The notes under the pieces: model-generated
What the model was told of the DNA's origin: nothing
Database searches by the model: none
What the model saw: only the letters and a program-made list of their open reading frames with translations
Source: an uncultured Lachnospiraceae bacterium
GTDB taxonomy: Bacteria > Bacillota > Clostridia > Lachnospirales > Lachnospiraceae
DNA: 25,932 bases
NCBI GenBank assembly: GCA_910579645.1
Contig: CAJTVK010000056.1
Coordinates: 1 to 25,932, forward strand
Direction of reading: 5' to 3'
In this document: one piece after another, positions 23,680 to 25,932 of the stretch
How positions within the stretch are numbered: position 1 is the stretch's first letter
How the letters are laid out: each line of letters starts with the position of its first letter
Made by a program: the position numbers and the translations under genes

Positions 23680-24749
23680 TACCGCATGCCCTGCAGCAGT
23701 TCCATGTCCGCCAGCTTATTGACAATCCCGGCAAAATCGCCGTTTTCAATCAACGGGAAAGCTCCCCCTATGCGAACCTGCGAAACCTGCTCCGGCAGGC
23801 ACGCACTCTTCAATGTCTTGTTAAAATAAATCTGTATTTTTGATATAATATCCACTTGTTTCGTTTCTTCCACTGTCTGCATATATTCCAGATAACGCTG
23901 CAGCTTCTGTTCTGCCGGTTCGCCCTGCTCCGCCACCATAACGATGCGGTTTGCCATGGACAGCACCGCTACCTCCCTATCATGTATCCCGTTCCCCAAA
24001 TCAATGACAACCTTGTCATAAGTTTTTGACGCTTCTATCGCTTTCAACAGTTCTTTCATGTCATCCGGCGAAACAGTCTGTAAATCCATAGGATTTTCAC
24101 ACTCCTTAAAGTAATAAACCCCCGATTCATCCCTGGACACCGAACTTTCTATTTTCAGTTCCAAAGTATTCCGCCGGCTTTTGATTGCATAGACCAATTC
24201 ATCCAACCCCGGCTTTTCCTCCCCGGTAAAGCACAGACCGCAGGAACCCAGATTTTCCAGATTGAAATACAGCACTTTTTCCATCCGGCAGTAAGCCTTT
24301 GCCGCCGCGCAGGCAAGGGTCGAAGCACCGGTGCCGCCCCCGGCGGACACAAAGGCAAGGAACGAGGTTTTTCCGCTGACAATGGACAGATTTTCATAAT
24401 GCACATGTTCTTTTTTTGCATATAAATCCAACAAGTCCCTATAAATCCGGTCAGCCCTCCTATACTTCTCAATATACTGCCGGCCTTCCTCCTGTCCGCC
24501 GGCTTCCTCCGTCAGATAAGCCCAAAGATGCCCCTCCGTCCATCTACCGTCCAATTCCTGCATCTGCACCTGCATTTCCCCTCCCACCAATATAAGATCG
24601 GCGGCATCCGTCCGGAAAATCTGCGGCAGATAAGAAGAATCCGTATAGACATTCCATTGAAATTTATCATAATAATGGGAATTAAAATAATTCACCAGCT
24701 TTTCGCAATACAGCACGTCTTCCGAACAAATAAACACATTTATTTTCAT
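23679..24749 (-). CDS. cpaE: CpaE-like P-loop protein of the Tad system
   Basis: From ATG 24749 (GGGA 6 bases upstream; a GTG at 24761 is the alternative) the product has 356 residues. The N-terminal 125 residues resemble a receiver-like domain (KINVFICSED...ADLILVGGEM) without a clear phospho-acceptor set. The C-terminal ParA/MinD-like domain starts at about 130 with SAGGGTGASTLA, where the usual K-G-G-x-G-K-T lysines are absent; GAS/GAT in place of GKT is common among CpaE proteins. VVIDLGNG is the Walker B equivalent. In Tad systems CpaE directs placement of the pilus machine. It is the first gene of the pilus operon. Confidence 0.88.
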   Translation of the reverse strand: MKINVFICSEDVLYCEKLVNYFNSHYYDKFQWNVYTDSSYLPQIFRTDAADLILVGGEMQVQMQELDGRWTEGHLWAYLTEEAGGQEEGRQYIEKYRRADRIYRDLLDLYAKKEHVHYENLSIVSGKTSFLAFVSAGGGTGASTLACAAAKAYCRMEKVLYFNLENLGSCGLCFTGEEKPGLDELVYAIKSRRNTLELKIESSVSRDESGVYYFKECENPMDLQTVSPDDMKELLKAIEASKTYDKVVIDLGNGIHDREVAVLSMANRIVMVAEQGEPAEQKLQRYLEYMQTVEETKQVDIISKIQIYFNKTLKSACLPEQVSQVRIGGAFPLIENGDFAGIVNKLADMELLQGMR

Positions 24750-24761
24750 AACAAATCCCAC

Positions 24762-24805
24762 ACACTTGTTTCACAAAGCAGACTTTTTGAAACAAGTGTA
24801 TTATA
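24762..24805 (-). promoter_or_regulatory. Pilus operon promoter region with 11-bp inverted repeat
   Basis: On the minus strand a perfect TATAAT (24805-24800) is followed at once by ACACTTGTTTC (24799-24789), a 16-bp spacer and the exact inverted copy (24772-24762). The ribosome site and ATG of cpaE follow within 25 bp. No good -35 box is seen 16-18 bp upstream of TATAAT. The repeat is either an operator overlapping the transcription start or an RNA hairpin ahead of the ribosome site. Confidence 0.6.
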
Positions 24806-24916
24806 ATCAAAAAGGAATGAAATTCTTTTGTCTTTTAAGGAGAAACTTACTATCGGAAAGCGGATTTTTTATGTATCAGAAAGTCTACATTTTAAAACAA
24901 ATTTTTCCAATTTTAT

Positions 24917-25522
24917 TCAGCCGTTCCCTTCCTCATATTCCTTACATCTCCGATAGAAGGTGGAATAGCTGATATTCAGCACCACTGCCGCATTGCGCGC
25001 CGAAATCCTCCCGTCCCTCCATTCCTCAAACAGTTCCTCAAACCTCCCCGGTATCTCCATCTTCTTTCTGCCAAACCGGACGCCCTTCCGCTTAGCAAGG
25101 GCTATCCCTTCCGCCTGCCTGCTTTTAATAAACGAATGCTCCGTTTCTGCCACATATGCCAAAATCTGCAAAACCAAATCCGATACAAAGGTGCCCGTCA
25201 GATCTCCGTTCACGGATGTGGTGTTCAGCAGCGGCATGTCAATTACGATAATATCCGCTTCCAGTTCTTTCACAATCTTGCGCCATTCTTCGAGAATCTC
25301 CTGATAATTCCTGCCCAGCCTGTCTATGCTCTTAACGTAAATCACATCCCCCTTTTTCAGCCGTTTCATCAGTTCATGATAAGCCGGGCGCAGGAAATTC
25401 CTCCCCGACACCTTATCCACATATATATCTTTTTGCCGTATCCCCTCCTTCCGCATTGCCTCCAGCTGCCTTTCCGGGTTCTGATCCTTGGACGAAACCC
25501 GGACATAACCATACTTTGCCAT
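24917..25522 (-). CDS. Small serine recombinase (resolvase/invertase family)
   Basis: A 201-residue site-specific recombinase. The catalytic domain has R8, S10 (YVRVSSKDQ), D67, R68 and R71 (SIDRLGRN), the same numbers as in gamma-delta resolvase, then the long E-helix (about 110-135) and KGVRFGRKK. A helix-turn-helix lies at 172-193 (RISARNAAVVLNISYSTFYR). It is full length and should be active. The ATG has GGAGG 8 bases upstream. It lies 167 bp ahead of cpaE on the same strand, with different content from the pilus genes. It could belong to a plasmid or transposon remnant, or act on nearby sites. I find no pair of inverted recombination sites flanking a promoter here. Confidence 0.92.
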   Translation of the reverse strand: MAKYGYVRVSSKDQNPERQLEAMRKEGIRQKDIYVDKVSGRNFLRPAYHELMKRLKKGDVIYVKSIDRLGRNYQEILEEWRKIVKELEADIIVIDMPLLNTTSVNGDLTGTFVSDLVLQILAYVAETEHSFIKSRQAEGIALAKRKGVRFGRKKMEIPGRFEELFEEWRDGRISARNAAVVLNISYSTFYRRCKEYEEGNG

Positions 25523-25932
25523 ATCTCTTCCTCCGTCTTATTTATTGGGAATCCGAAAAGCCGTTTCTTCCATTACCAAACACCTCTTCTTATAATAAAG
25601 AAAGGATGCTTCCGGCATACCCGCACTGCTGCATGTCCGTTGATTCCCTATAATAAAAGATACCCCAAAATTTATGTTCTATTTTGCCTTTTATTCCCGC
25701 AGCATATGCCCATGGCGACAAGCCAGCCGTGTTTCTATTGCTTTTTATTTTGCTTATATTGCAAGTCAGTCAGCAATGATGTACTAGAGCGTGTGCGCCA
25801 CGTCAGCGGCATATCTCATCTGCACAGGGCTTTGCATAAAAAAAGCACTTACTTTCTATCAGTAAATGCTTTAAATCTCTAGAGCGTGTTTGAAAAATGC
25901 TTTCTGTCAGATGTGCGTCACAATTTGTGGGA
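25523..25932. other. Gene-free right edge
   Basis: About 410 bp with no convincing gene on either strand. It holds the recombinase ribosome site (25530-25535 region), a minus-strand terminator (25838-25872), an 11-bp direct repeat CTAGAGCGTGT (25784-25794 and 25879-25889), and a small palindrome CACAATTTGTG near 25919. The sequence TTATTCCCGC at about 25690 also begins the gap before the TPR/YfaP-like gene (11711-11720), perhaps a trace of related dispersed repeats. Confidence 0.55.
25838..25872 (-). terminator. Rho-independent terminator (minus strand)
   Basis: Reading the minus strand: AAAGCATTTACT, 7-base loop, AGTAAGTGCTTT (11 of 12 pairs), followed by a run of T. It should end a transcript entering from beyond the right edge and so isolates the recombinase and pilus operon from upstream genes. 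Confidence 0.65.

Noticed and set aside
24762..24799. Inverted repeat as an invertible promoter
   Set aside because: The arms enclose only 16 bp, do not include the -10 box, and do not resemble 26-bp invertase sites.
25136..25882. A 248-residue plus-strand frame
   Set aside because: It runs antisense through the serine recombinase and a terminator; no ribosome site or family features.

Overview
The window looks like chromosomal DNA of a Gram-positive Clostridia bacterium, most likely a gut Lachnospiraceae. The evidence is strong AGGAGG-type ribosome sites, moderate GC content, a Tad pilus locus without an outer-membrane secretin, DUF5702- and DUF6382-type proteins, and short palindromic repeats in gene junctions. 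The taxonomic call is an inference from gene content; no rRNA or other marker is present.

Left part (1-3863, + strand): a three-gene ABC-2 exporter operon (ATPase, permease, permease) behind a well-formed sigma-A promoter. Between the two permeases lies a broken PD-(D/E)XK nuclease-like gene with its own promoter. It is split by a ~170-bp imperfect palindrome. A ~105-bp partial copy of that palindrome occurs 16 kb away inside the pilus operon.

Main part (24749 down to 3876, - strand): one long co-directional cluster. The first half (24749-14860) is a complete Gram-positive Tad/type IVc pilus machine: CpaE-like ATPase, CpaF motor ATPase, TadB and TadC platform proteins, Flp1-type pilin, two TadE-like pseudopilins, a DUF5702 TadG-like protein and a prepilin peptidase. 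The second half (14851-3876) is a Ser/Thr phospho-signalling and surface-scaffold module: WG-repeat protein, DUF6382-FHA protein, TPR/YfaP-like surface protein, membrane Ser/Thr kinase with external TPRs, a 46-residue membrane protein, a VWA-TM-FHA protein, a PP2C phosphatase and a small TPR membrane protein. Writer (kinase), eraser (PP2C) and two readers (FHA) sit in the same strand run as the pilus. The simplest model is a pilus or secretion machine whose assembly or adhesion state is coupled to reversible Ser/Thr phosphorylation.

Several gene junctions of this cluster carry non-coding repeats: a MITE-like palindrome and a polypurine tract (tadB-tadC), the shared palindrome (TadE/DUF5702), a nested-hairpin element (FHA/TPR), and a 34-bp x 5 tandem array (TPR/kinase). 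They may tune expression along the very long transcript.

Right edge (24917-25932): a small serine recombinase with all catalytic residues lies upstream of the pilus operon on the same strand. Beyond it are ~400 bp without a gene, holding a minus-strand terminator and a direct repeat. The pilus operon start has a TATAAT box followed directly by an 11-bp perfect inverted repeat, a candidate operator or leader hairpin.
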